A stretch of 15,865 bases of DNA. Source: an uncultured Bacilli bacterium. GTDB taxonomy: Bacteria > Bacillota_I > Bacilli_A > RF39 > UBA660. Position numbers and translations under genes: made by a program. Position 1 is the stretch's first letter, and every line of letters starts with the position of its first letter. The stretch lies in NCBI GenBank assembly GCA_934101225.1, contig CAKOQK010000027.1, positions 1 through 15,865 on the forward strand. The letters run 5' to 3'. The notes under the pieces are model-generated. The model saw nothing but the letters and a program-made list of their open reading frames with translations. It did not search any database and was not told where the DNA came from. This document shows, piece after piece, positions 7,022 through 14,018 of this stretch.

Positions 7022-9559
7022 ATGAAGAAAATTAATATTAAAAATATATGGAAAAATTATAAAAATTTGTTGTTAACGTTTATATGTGCTCTTGGCGTTA
7101 TAATTATCTTATATGTGATTAATGAGGTTGCTCCTTTTGGAAAATACTCAATGTTAGCGGTTGATTTTTATCATCAATATGGTCCAATGATGGGAGAATT
7201 CTTTGATAGAGTTAAAAATAGCAGTAATTTTATCTATTCTTTTAATATGGGAATGGGGCTTCCTTTTTTTAGAAATTATTTTAATTATATGAGTAGTTTT
7301 TTTAATATTATATTATTTCTTGTAAAGAGAGAAAACTTATTAGCATCTTATTCAGTTATAATTGGTCTTAAAGCGGTTGTATCAGCAGTTGCTATGAATA
7401 TATTTCTTAATTATAAATTTAAAAAGAAAAGTTATATTCATTCGATAATTGCAATTATTTATGCTTTTAATAATTATTTTACAGCTTATTACTGGAATAT
7501 TATGTGGCTTGATGGGATGGTGCTACTTCCAATAGTTGTTATGGGAATTGAAAAACTAATTGATGATGATAAATATTGTCTTTATATTTTCAGTTTAGCA
7601 TGCATGTTATTTAGTAATTACTTTATTGGTTTTATGCTATGTATGTTTAGTGTAATTTATTTTTTAGTATATTTATTTATTATTAAAGATAAGTTAAAAA
7701 TAAAAGTATATTTAGAAAAGTGTTTAAAGTTTAGTGTTTGTTCATTGCTGGCCGGAGGATTATGTGCTTTTGCTTTAATACCAATGTTTAAATCTCTATC
7801 TGGAATAAGTGCAACTAGTGATGTGTGGCCAAGTAGTCAATATTATAGTTTTACTTTGATAGAATTCATCTATAATCATTTAAGCGGGGTAACAACCACA
7901 GTATTTAAAAGTGATGCTATAAATGCTCCAAATATATCTAGTAGTATTATCGTTCTTCCTTTATTTATATTATTCTTACTTAATAAAGATATTAAGTTAA
8001 GAGTTAAAATTGGTTATAGCTTGATGCTTGGAATAATGATTTTAAGTTTCTTTTGGGCTCCTTTAGATTTTATATGGCATGCTTTTCATGTACCAAATGA
8101 TTTACCTTATAGATATTCATTTATTTATCCTTTTATATCTTTGATTATTAGTGCATATTCTATTCATAAGATAGATAAAGTTAAGGAATATATTGTAATT
8201 ATTATTTTTGTAATTACTTTGTTATTTGCTGGTTCAGTTTATTTTATTAAGAGCTTTAATATTTTAGATACGACTATTGTATTTAATTTTATAATTGTTA
8301 TTTTATGGTTTTTACTTTACGTTATTTATAAGTTTTTTAATGAAAGAAGTAAGTTTATACCTATTATTGGAATATTAACAGTTTGTTTAGAGGCAATTAT
8401 TAGTATTAACGGTTGTTGGAACATCGATCAAAATCTAGAGAATTTTTACTTTGATTATAACACTGTCGAAAATAATTTAGATTATATTAAAAATAATGAT
8501 GATGATTTATTTTATAGAATTGAAAAGAAGGATATGAAAACTTTTAATGATCCTTCATGGTATGGTTATTATGGTATAACTGCTTTTAGCTCAATGGAGT
8601 ATGAGAATTTAGCGGTACTGGAATATAATTTAGGAATGCCTGGTAATTTAATTAATAGTTTTTCTTTGGGAGATAATACACCAATTTATAATATTATGTT
8701 TAATTTAAAATATATTATTGGAGATGCTAGCGATAACAAAAATTATGAATTATTTTTTACGGATACTATTAATGATAATTTTATTTATAAGTCAAAATAT
8801 TATGCAGGGTTAATGTACAAAGTTGGTAATGATATAATTAATTGGGAATTTTTAAGTGATGATCCATTTGAAAATCAAAATGATTTTATAAAAAAAGCTT
8901 ATGGAATTGATAACGTTTTGGTTAAAAATAATATAAGTAAGGATTCAGTTGTAAAGTTTGATGATGGAATTGTTCATAAATATAAGCTGAATAAAAATGA
9001 AGGATATATTTACTTTGGAGATTCAATTAATTCTTTGATTGTGAATAATGTTTTGTATATTAGAGAAGGCGAAAGTTCTAATATAGATGCTAGTTATGAC
9101 TACAATGTATCGGAGAATGTAAGTGAAAATAAAATTATTCATTTTGCAAATTGTGACACAATTTATGTTTCATATAGTAATGAGGTAGAAAGTGATGCTT
9201 ATATTTATTATGTGGATTATAATAAATTAGAAAAATTAACTAAATTAGTTAATGATAATTTAGTTACGCTAAGTAATTTTGAAGAAGATAAAATTAATGG
9301 TACAATTTTAGGAAATAAGGGAACTATTTATACTTCTATACCTTACGATGAAGGATGGAATGTATATGTTGATGGTGTTAAAACTGATACGTTTCCAATT
9401 GGTAATTCTTTGCTTGGATTTGATGTTGCAGAAGGAGAACATGACATTATTTTAGAATATACAATACCTTATTTTAAAACAGGTATGGGAATATCTATCG
9501 GATCATTATCAGTAATTATTGGATATGTGATTTTAAAAAAGAAAAAATTGATTAAGTAG
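7022..9559 (+). CDS. yfhO: YfhO-family polytopic membrane protein
   Basis: YfhO-family proteins are large GT-C-fold membrane proteins of Gram-positive bacteria. Members have been linked to glycosylation of lipoteichoic acid or other envelope polymers using undecaprenyl-phosphate sugars. The 845-aa protein starts with a positively charged tail and a first membrane helix (about 15-34). Next is the characteristic extracytoplasmic segment with the acidic-aromatic motif VDFYHQYGPM (47-56) and GMGLPFF, followed by about ten further hydrophobic helices up to residue ~465. A large soluble extracellular domain (about 470-815) and a last membrane helix (about 818-838) end in a KKKK tail. Length and layout match the family. 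It stands alone and converges on the lipid kinase gene, which may supply a lipid in the same envelope pathway, though that link is an inference from adjacency. Confidence 0.9.
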   Translation: MKKINIKNIWKNYKNLLLTFICALGVIIILYVINEVAPFGKYSMLAVDFYHQYGPMMGEFFDRVKNSSNFIYSFNMGMGLPFFRNYFNYMSSFFNIILFLVKRENLLASYSVIIGLKAVVSAVAMNIFLNYKFKKKSYIHSIIAIIYAFNNYFTAYYWNIMWLDGMVLLPIVVMGIEKLIDDDKYCLYIFSLACMLFSNYFIGFMLCMFSVIYFLVYLFIIKDKLKIKVYLEKCLKFSVCSLLAGGLCAFALIPMFKSLSGISATSDVWPSSQYYSFTLIEFIYNHLSGVTTTVFKSDAINAPNISSSIIVLPLFILFLLNKDIKLRVKIGYSLMLGIMILSFFWAPLDFIWHAFHVPNDLPYRYSFIYPFISLIISAYSIHKIDKVKEYIVIIIFVITLLFAGSVYFIKSFNILDTTIVFNFIIVILWFLLYVIYKFFNERSKFIPIIGILTVCLEAIISINGCWNIDQNLENFYFDYNTVENNLDYIKNNDDDLFYRIEKKDMKTFNDPSWYGYYGITAFSSMEYENLAVLEYNLGMPGNLINSFSLGDNTPIYNIMFNLKYIIGDASDNKNYELFFTDTINDNFIYKSKYYAGLMYKVGNDIINWEFLSDDPFENQNDFIKKAYGIDNVLVKNNISKDSVVKFDDGIVHKYKLNKNEGYIYFGDSINSLIVNNVLYIREGESSNIDASYDYNVSENVSENKIIHFANCDTIYVSYSNEVESDAYIYYVDYNKLEKLTKLVNDNLVTLSNFEEDKINGTILGNKGTIYTSIPYDEGWNVYVDGVKTDTFPIGNSLLGFDVAEGEHDIILEYTIPYFKTGMGISIGSLSVIIGYVILKKKKLIK

Positions 9560-9574
9560 TTTAATCAATTTTTT
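9542..9574. terminator. Shared bidirectional terminator carrying both stop codons
   Basis: A perfect 14-bp stem (AAAAAATTGATTAA / TTAATCAATTTTTT) encloses the 5-nt loop GTAGT. The YfhO-family TAG stop lies in the loop. The TAA stop of the opposing lipid kinase gene is the first triplet of the right arm. Both strands end in a T-run. Confidence 0.88.
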
Positions 9575-10490
9575 TGTTTACAAATATTTTATCTATATTT
9601 TTAGTAGGTAACATTATTTTAATATGATTAACGTTTTTAATGTCATATTTTAGGGTACTGTATTTTAACTTTTCTCCATCAATACACCATCCATGTTTAG
9701 GATAATCATCAAACTCTAATTCTAGGTGATTGGTTTTATAAAATTCTACTCCTGATACTTTAGATGCATCCATTGTCATAAGTAGTGAAAATGTTTTAAT
9801 TATATCGATACGGCGATTGAAGTTACATAGTAAGACTTCAAATTGGTCATCATCTAATTTAACGTTGCGATAAAAGTTATTTATTCCAGCGATTCGATTG
9901 GCATTAGATATTAGTATAAATGAATAATATCCTGTTTTAGTTATTCCATTAACGTTATATTTTATTTTATATAATTTGGTAGGGCTAAAGTAGTCTTTTA
10001 TTCCTTCAATTAAGTAGGCTATATAGCCATATTTTTTCTTTAATTTACGAGGTGTTTGATAAGGAACTTGCATAAATTTACCAAAACCAGCAACATAGAC
10101 GAATGGTTGATTATTTATTAGGCAAATATCCATTTCTTTAATGCAACCTTTAAGCAATAGTTTTAAATTATTTTTGATATCCTTTCCATAGCCAAACATA
10201 ACACCTATGTCGTTAGTAGTTCCTACAGGAATATGGGATACGATTAACGGTTCTTTTCGTTCTAAATTACCAGTTATGATTTCATTAAAGGTGCCATCAC
10301 CACCCATACTTATAACTAAATCTACTTTTTCTAAATGAGATATAATTTCTTTAGCGTGGCCTTGATAACATGTAGCAATAAATTTGGGATTATAATCATT
10401 CTTTAAAAGAATATCTTTATATTCTTTTAAGTATTTGGCTTTAAACACATGACCGCTATTGGGGTTATAAATTAATACGCATGTTTTCAT
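9561..10490 (-). CDS. Diacylglycerol kinase-family lipid kinase (DgkB/YegS type)
   Basis: Family members phosphorylate diacylglycerol or related lipids with ATP at the cytoplasmic membrane face, recycling diacylglycerol left by lipoteichoic acid synthesis. The 309-aa protein has the N-terminal YNPNSG (8-13), the nucleotide-binding GGDGTFNE (63-70), PVGTTNDIG (88-96) and the C-terminal CIDGEKL stretch, all hallmarks of the DAGK catalytic family. Length fits DgkB (about 300 aa). No membrane helix is seen, as in soluble DgkB. AGAGGA precedes the ATG and a TATAAT lies at 10522-10517 on the minus strand, with only a weak -35. True substrate (diacylglycerol or another lipid) cannot be told from the sequence. 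Confidence 0.93.
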   Translation of the reverse strand: MKTCVLIYNPNSGHVFKAKYLKEYKDILLKNDYNPKFIATCYQGHAKEIISHLEKVDLVISMGGDGTFNEIITGNLERKEPLIVSHIPVGTTNDIGVMFGYGKDIKNNLKLLLKGCIKEMDICLINNQPFVYVAGFGKFMQVPYQTPRKLKKKYGYIAYLIEGIKDYFSPTKLYKIKYNVNGITKTGYYSFILISNANRIAGINNFYRNVKLDDDQFEVLLCNFNRRIDIIKTFSLLMTMDASKVSGVEFYKTNHLELEFDDYPKHGWCIDGEKLKYSTLKYDIKNVNHIKIMLPTKNIDKIFVNKKID

Positions 10491-10661
10491 GAATGTTCCT
10501 CTTTCTTTTAATATATATTATATTTTAACATAAATACTTATGTTTTTAGTGAATTTTTGATATATATTAACTAATTTTAAAAATTTAATTTCATTATATT
10601 TTCATCTCATAAAAGTCATATTGTCATAAATATTTTGATTTAATAAATATATATTACATAA

Positions 10662-10711
10662 TTGGTCAAATTTGCCAAATAAATTGACAAAATATAAAAA
10701 AAATGTATAAT
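10662..10711 (+). promoter_or_regulatory. Consensus promoter of the peptide/mccB-like operon, with a possible operator
   Basis: TTGACA (10684-10689) and TATAAT (10706-10711) match the consensus at every position with a 16-nt spacer. Directly upstream is an imperfect palindrome, TTGG-TCAAATTTG-CCAA (10662-10678). An inverted GTCAA / TTGAC pair (10666-10670 / 10684-10688) overlaps the -35, a possible repressor site. The leader runs about 50 nt to the peptide start. Such a strong promoter ahead of a 21-codon ORF indicates that the peptide is made in quantity. Confidence 0.8.
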
Positions 10712-10766
10712 AATTGCTAGAAGGTAAATCAGTATATTGTGCTTTCGAGTGAGGGAGGAAAATGTT

Positions 10767-10832
10767 ATGAAATTTGGCGTTAAAAAACTAAGAGTTGTAA
10801 AATTTGCTTGTCACGTTGATCAAAACTGCTAA
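10767..10832 (+). CDS. Predicted 21-aa RiPP precursor peptide (MccA-like position)
   Basis: The ORF encodes a basic N-terminal part, MKFGVKKLRVVKF, and a C-terminal part, ACHVDQNC. GGGAGGA lies 7 to 8 nt ahead of the ATG, an excellent ribosome binding site, and a consensus promoter stands upstream. An intrinsic terminator follows, then an MccB-like enzyme. This is the place and size of the microcin C precursor gene, whose products are short peptides normally ending in Asn. Here the peptide is longer and ends Asn-Cys, with a second Cys at 15, so the modified residue may differ. The basic, beta-prone first 13 residues could be the leader bound by the RRE of the enzyme. Codon choice near the end (CAC, AAC, TGC) is unlike the AT-ending habit around it, perhaps because the RNA folds there. 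Alternative: a regulatory leader peptide controlling the downstream genes by ribosome stalling. Confidence 0.75.
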   Translation: MKFGVKKLRVVKFACHVDQNC

Positions 10833-10844
10833 TTGGTTTTGATT
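10818..10844 (+). promoter_or_regulatory. RNA hairpin enclosing the peptide stop codon
   Basis: ATCAAAAC (10819-10826) pairs perfectly with GTTTTGAT (10836-10843), with a G-T pair possible outside each end of the stem. The loop holds the TAA stop. A ribosome at the stop would melt this hairpin and its front edge would reach to just before the terminator stem at 10850. It may stabilise the short message or tune read-through. Confidence 0.55.
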
Positions 10845-10849
10845 ACAGT

Positions 10850-10882
10850 ATAGAGTTCAATGTCTTGAACTCTATTATTTTT
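10850..10882 (+). terminator. Intrinsic terminator between peptide ORF and mccB-like gene
   Basis: A perfect 10-bp stem (ATAGAGTTCA / TGAACTCTAT) with a 6-nt loop is followed by TATTTTT, immediately before the GGAGG of the next gene. It would yield abundant short peptide messages and fewer read-through messages for the enzyme and ABC-F genes. The E. coli microcin C operon is known to have a terminator at the same place, between mccA and mccB. Confidence 0.85.
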
Positions 10883-10891
10883 GGAGGTTAT

Positions 10892-11923
10892 ATGTTAATA
10901 ATAAATAAAAACAAACCATTTTATATAGATAATATTAACAAAATTATCAGAATGGGAAATTTTACTGATACTGGAAAAGAAATTGAATACGACGATGAAG
11001 GTATTTTAAGCATATTCAATAATATACAAAAGCCAATATCAATAAATGATTTAATTAATAAAGTTAATGAGGAAACCGGTATTAACAAGGAAGAAATTAA
11101 ATCGGCAATAAATTATTTAGTAAGAGAAAAATTTATTATAGAATTCGAAAAATATCAAAGATTAATTAATGATACAAAGTATAATAGACAAAATTTGTTT
11201 TTTAGTATATTTAATGATGATTATAAAATATATAATCAATATTTTAAAGATAAAAATATTTTAATTCTTGGATTAGGTGGTATTGGAGCCAATGTGGCAA
11301 TAGTTTTAGAAAGAGCAGGATTTAATAATTTTACCTTAGTTGATTTTGATGTCGTTGAGGAATCAAATTTAATAAGACAATTTCCATATGATTGTACTGA
11401 TGTAGGAAAATTAAAGACAGAAATAATGAAAGAAAAGTTAAAAAATAGTAATGTTAAATGCAAAAATTTAAAAATAATTAAAGAAGATGATATTATAAAT
11501 GAAATTAAACTAGCAGATTTTGTATTATGCACCGTTGATAAACCTCAAAGAATAATAAGAAGATTAATAAATAAATTATGTGTTAAAAATGATAAGCCAG
11601 TATTATTTTGTGGCTTTTCGGAATACGTAGCTATGATTGGACCTTTTGTTGAGCCTAGAGCAACTGCATGTTTGAGTTGTATTGAAAAACAAATTTTCGA
11701 AACACCTTTAAATAATGTTGAACCAATCCCATCATTTGGACCTCTATGTTTATTAATCTCTAGTTTAGTGAGTAATGAAATTATTAATTATTTTGCAAAA
11801 TATAAGGAAACAAGTTTAGTCGGTAAGACTTTAATGTTTAATTTATTCACATATCAAGCAGATATTATAAATTGGAAAAGAAATTCTAAATGTAAGGAGT
11901 GTGGAACAAATGCAAGTAAATAA
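10892..11923 (+). CDS. MccB-like ThiF/E1-family peptide-adenylating enzyme
   Basis: MccB adenylates the C terminus of the microcin C precursor peptide with ATP. This 343-aa protein matches its architecture. Residues 1-90 form an RRE-like winged helix (SINDLINKVNEE, then a helix ending in FIIEFEKY) that binds leader peptides. The E1/ThiF domain follows with the nucleotide loop GLGGIG (127-132), D151/D153, the adenylation motif NLIRQ (159-163), VGKLKTE with K173, and D216 (TVDKPQ). The structural zinc cysteines are C260xxC263 and C334xxC337. FVEPRATACLSC and SFGPLCLLISS lie where MccB has equivalent segments. I chose ATG at 10892, 5 nt after GGAGG, over an in-frame TTG at 10865 that falls inside the terminator. 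It is translationally coupled to the ABC-F gene by a 14-nt overlap. All catalytic residues are intact. ATA-rich codon use differs from the flanking genes and suggests transfer. Confidence 0.92.
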   Translation: MLIINKNKPFYIDNINKIIRMGNFTDTGKEIEYDDEGILSIFNNIQKPISINDLINKVNEETGINKEEIKSAINYLVREKFIIEFEKYQRLINDTKYNRQNLFFSIFNDDYKIYNQYFKDKNILILGLGGIGANVAIVLERAGFNNFTLVDFDVVEESNLIRQFPYDCTDVGKLKTEIMKEKLKNSNVKCKNLKIIKEDDIINEIKLADFVLCTVDKPQRIIRRLINKLCVKNDKPVLFCGFSEYVAMIGPFVEPRATACLSCIEKQIFETPLNNVEPIPSFGPLCLLISSLVSNEIINYFAKYKETSLVGKTLMFNLFTYQADIINWKRNSKCKECGTNASK

Positions 11924-13526
11924 TTTAAAAATTGGATTTAATAACAATGAAATATTAAAAAATATTAGTTTTCATTTAGTACAAGGTGAAAAAGTTGGAT
12001 TAGTAGGACCAAATGGTAGTGGAAAATCTACTCTTCTTAAAGTTCTTGCAAATGAATTACAATTAGATTCTGGGAAAGTAAAATTAGAAAACGAAACCAT
12101 AGCATATTTAAAGCAAGAAATATCTCACGAATTTGATGATTATTCAATAATAGATTATATTAAAAATCAAACAGGTATTGGAAAATTAGAAATTAGGCTT
12201 CATGAACTTGAAGATAATTTAAATGAAAATAATATGATTGAATATAGTGATGTATTAGATAATTTTTTATCACTTGATGGTTATTCATTTGAAAATAATT
12301 TACAAAATATAATAAATGGATTACATTTAAACAAAAGTTTAGATAGTAAAATTTATACACTTTCAGGTGGTGAAAAAATAAAGGTTTTATTATGTGCTAT
12401 GATTCTTAGTAATGGTGATGTTTTATTATTAGATGAACCAACAAATAATTTAGATATCGAAGCAATTAACTGGTTAGAAAATTATCTTCGTAATCTAAAA
12501 AAAAGTATTATAATGGTTTCACATGATGAAATATTTTTAAATAATATTGTAAATAAAATATTTGAAATTTCTGATGGTAAGTTAAATGAATATAATTTAA
12601 GTTATGATGAGTATTTAAAGCAAAAAGATCTTGAATATCAAAAAGAAAAATTAAATTACTTAAATGCTATGGAAGAACAAAAGAAAATAAAGGCTAGGTT
12701 ACAAAAGGCAAAAGATTGGTCAAATAAAGGCACATCATCTAAAGCACACAATGATAATGATAAAATTGCTAACAATTTTGCCAAAGAAAGAACTCGTTCT
12801 TCTGAAGTCTCTAAGTTGTCAAAATCATTAGAAGAGATAGATATTCCAACATTTCAAGAAAGAAAAAAAATTAATTTTTTCTTAGACTTAGATAATGAAA
12901 AAGGAAACAAGAATATTTATATAGATAATTTAATATGTGGATATGATTCATTTCAAACTCTTCCTATCAATTTAAGCATAAATTTTGGAAGTAAAATTAA
13001 TATCACAGGACCGAATGGCAGTGGTAAAACAACATTTATTAAAACAATACTTGGTTTGATTAAACCTATTGAAGGAAAAGTTATAATTGGCAATGATGTT
13101 AAAATAGGATATATATCACAAGACACTATTATAGATAATAAAAATATTAGTGTATACGAATTTATAACATCAGATTTAGATGAAATAGATTCTTCATTAG
13201 TTTTTGCCTTGCTTAGTAATTTTGGTTTCAATTACAATGATAAAGATAAAAAATATTTTAAGTTATCTCCTGGACAAAGAACAAGAGTGAATTTAGTTAA
13301 AATTGCTTTTAATAAAATAAACGTTCTTGTTTTAGATGAAATTACTAATCATTTAGATAAGGAAGCATTAGATTTAATTTATGAACTTGTAAAATCATAT
13401 CCAGGAACAATAATTAGTATTTCACATAATAGAAAATATAATGAAATTTTAAATGCTGATTATTCTTTGGACATTTCAACTGGAAATGTGATATTTTTAC
13501 AAAATAACATACACAAAAAAAAGTAA
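11910..13526 (+). CDS. ABC-F family ATPase (possible ribosome-protection/self-immunity protein)
   Basis: ABC-F proteins have two nucleotide-binding domains and no membrane domain. They bind the ribosomal E site, and several give resistance to drugs of the peptidyl-transferase centre or exit tunnel. The 538-aa protein has Walker A GPNGSGKST (33-41), signature LSGGE (151-155), DEPTNNLD (175-182) and SHD (204-206) in the first half. An interdomain linker (about 231-320) is rich in Lys, Gln and Glu, with a basic tip (KARLQKAKDWSNKGTSSKAH). The second half has GPNGSGKTT (367-375), LSPGQR (452-457), DEITNHLD (476-483) and SHN (505-507). The second half departs from consensus: Ile for Pro in DEPT and Asn for Asp after the switch His. 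The ATG at 11910, 10 nt after AAGGAG, is preferred to GTG at 11901. Overlap with the mccB-like gene implies joint function, plausibly protecting the producer from the modified peptide. A housekeeping role (Uup/EttA type) fits less well with this operon. Confidence 0.93.
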   Translation: MQVNNLKIGFNNNEILKNISFHLVQGEKVGLVGPNGSGKSTLLKVLANELQLDSGKVKLENETIAYLKQEISHEFDDYSIIDYIKNQTGIGKLEIRLHELEDNLNENNMIEYSDVLDNFLSLDGYSFENNLQNIINGLHLNKSLDSKIYTLSGGEKIKVLLCAMILSNGDVLLLDEPTNNLDIEAINWLENYLRNLKKSIIMVSHDEIFLNNIVNKIFEISDGKLNEYNLSYDEYLKQKDLEYQKEKLNYLNAMEEQKKIKARLQKAKDWSNKGTSSKAHNDNDKIANNFAKERTRSSEVSKLSKSLEEIDIPTFQERKKINFFLDLDNEKGNKNIYIDNLICGYDSFQTLPINLSINFGSKINITGPNGSGKTTFIKTILGLIKPIEGKVIIGNDVKIGYISQDTIIDNKNISVYEFITSDLDEIDSSLVFALLSNFGFNYNDKDKKYFKLSPGQRTRVNLVKIAFNKINVLVLDEITNHLDKEALDLIYELVKSYPGTIISISHNRKYNEILNADYSLDISTGNVIFLQNNIHKKK

Positions 13527-13571
13527 AAAAATTATATATAAATAAAAAAGTAGATTTTTGATTAAATTATT

Positions 13572-13865
13572 CTAACTTTTCTCTAATCCGTTTTTAAGTA
13601 TTATTTTAAACTTTTTGCTATTTGCTTCATTTTTAAGCGTCGGTTCGACGCTTTTAAATTTTTCATTATGAATAATTTCCTATATGCCTAGATAAGAAAT
13701 AGCATCTTTGTTTCTCATCCTGTTTTGAATAGGATATCTTGGATAATCTTAATCAGCATATCTTGCTAAATCTGCTTAAGAAATAAATTTTTTATCATCA
13801 ATTCTTAATACATTATTTTTTTATTCCTTAACAATCATTTCATTTTTAATACCATCTTTATTCAT
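13572..13865 (-). pseudogene. Decayed KilA-N domain (phage-type) gene
   Basis: Reading 98 codons on the minus strand from ATG (13865) gives one continuous frame broken by four stops, at codons 15, 30, 39 (TAA) and 62 (TAG). Between them the text is clearly protein-like: NNVLRIDDKKFIS, ADLARYAD, DYPRYPIQNRMRNKDAISYLGI and EIIHNEKFKSVEPTLKNEA. This matches the KilA-N DNA-binding domain (typical LTDLARY..., PIQNWMR..., FLGLWE, FKNEAG patterns). The expected Trp of LGIWE is now TAG, and IQNW reads IQNR. No frameshift is evident, so decay is by point changes. KilA-N proteins are common in phages and mobile elements, so this marks an old insertion beside the tRNA gene and the mccB-like cassette. 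No ribosome binding site is seen. The interval 13527-13571 holds nothing else I can support. Confidence 0.8.
13635..13653. terminator. GC-rich hairpin, possible terminator of the ABC-F operon
   Basis: A perfect 8-bp stem, AAGCGTCG / CGACGCTT, with a 3-nt GTT loop is flanked by T-rich DNA (TTTT before, TTAAATTTTT after). It is the first stable hairpin after the ABC-F gene, 109 nt beyond its stop, although it lies in the KilA-N pseudogene. Confidence 0.55.
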
Positions 13866-13942
13866 TAATCATTATTTTTCTATAATTGAACAAAGTTTTT
13901 TAAATACTATTTTACTAATAATACTAATTATATTATTAACAA

Positions 13943-13975
13943 AAAATATCAATTTCATTTTGAAATTGATATTTT
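13943..13975 (-). terminator. Intrinsic terminator downstream of tRNA-Cys
   Basis: A perfect 15-bp stem (AAAATATCAATTTCA / TGAAATTGATATTTT) with a 3-nt loop runs into TTTTTTG on the minus strand, 44 nt past the tRNA. It could also stop leftward or rightward read-through. The stretch 13866-13942 between it and the pseudogene shows nothing I can identify. Confidence 0.8.
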
Positions 13976-14018
13976 CTATATTAAGCTCAAGCGTTAAAGG
14001 TCAAGCAATTTTTTATAA

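Noticed and set aside
10491..10661. Small ORFs or structured RNA between the lipid kinase gene and the peptide promoter
   Set aside because: Both strands are broken by stops every few codons and only AT-rich, weak inverted repeats are present.
10762..10770. ATG TTA TGA mini-ORF overlapping the peptide start
   Set aside because: Its ATG is only 3 nt from GGAGG, too close for efficient initiation, and it would be two codons long; probably chance.
10865..10891. TTG start for the MccB-like gene, 9 codons upstream
   Set aside because: It lies in the terminator stem and lacks a ribosome binding site; ATG at 10892 follows GGAGG and gives the MccB-like N terminus.
11901..11909. GTG start for the ABC-F gene
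   Set aside because: It is only 1 nt after AAGGAG; ATG at 11910 has proper spacing and the usual short ABC-F N terminus.
13572..13865. Stop-codon recoding to keep the KilA-N gene alive
   Set aside because: All other genes in the window end at normal TAA/TAG/TGA codons and contain none internally; both TAA and TAG occur inside this one, so decay is simpler.
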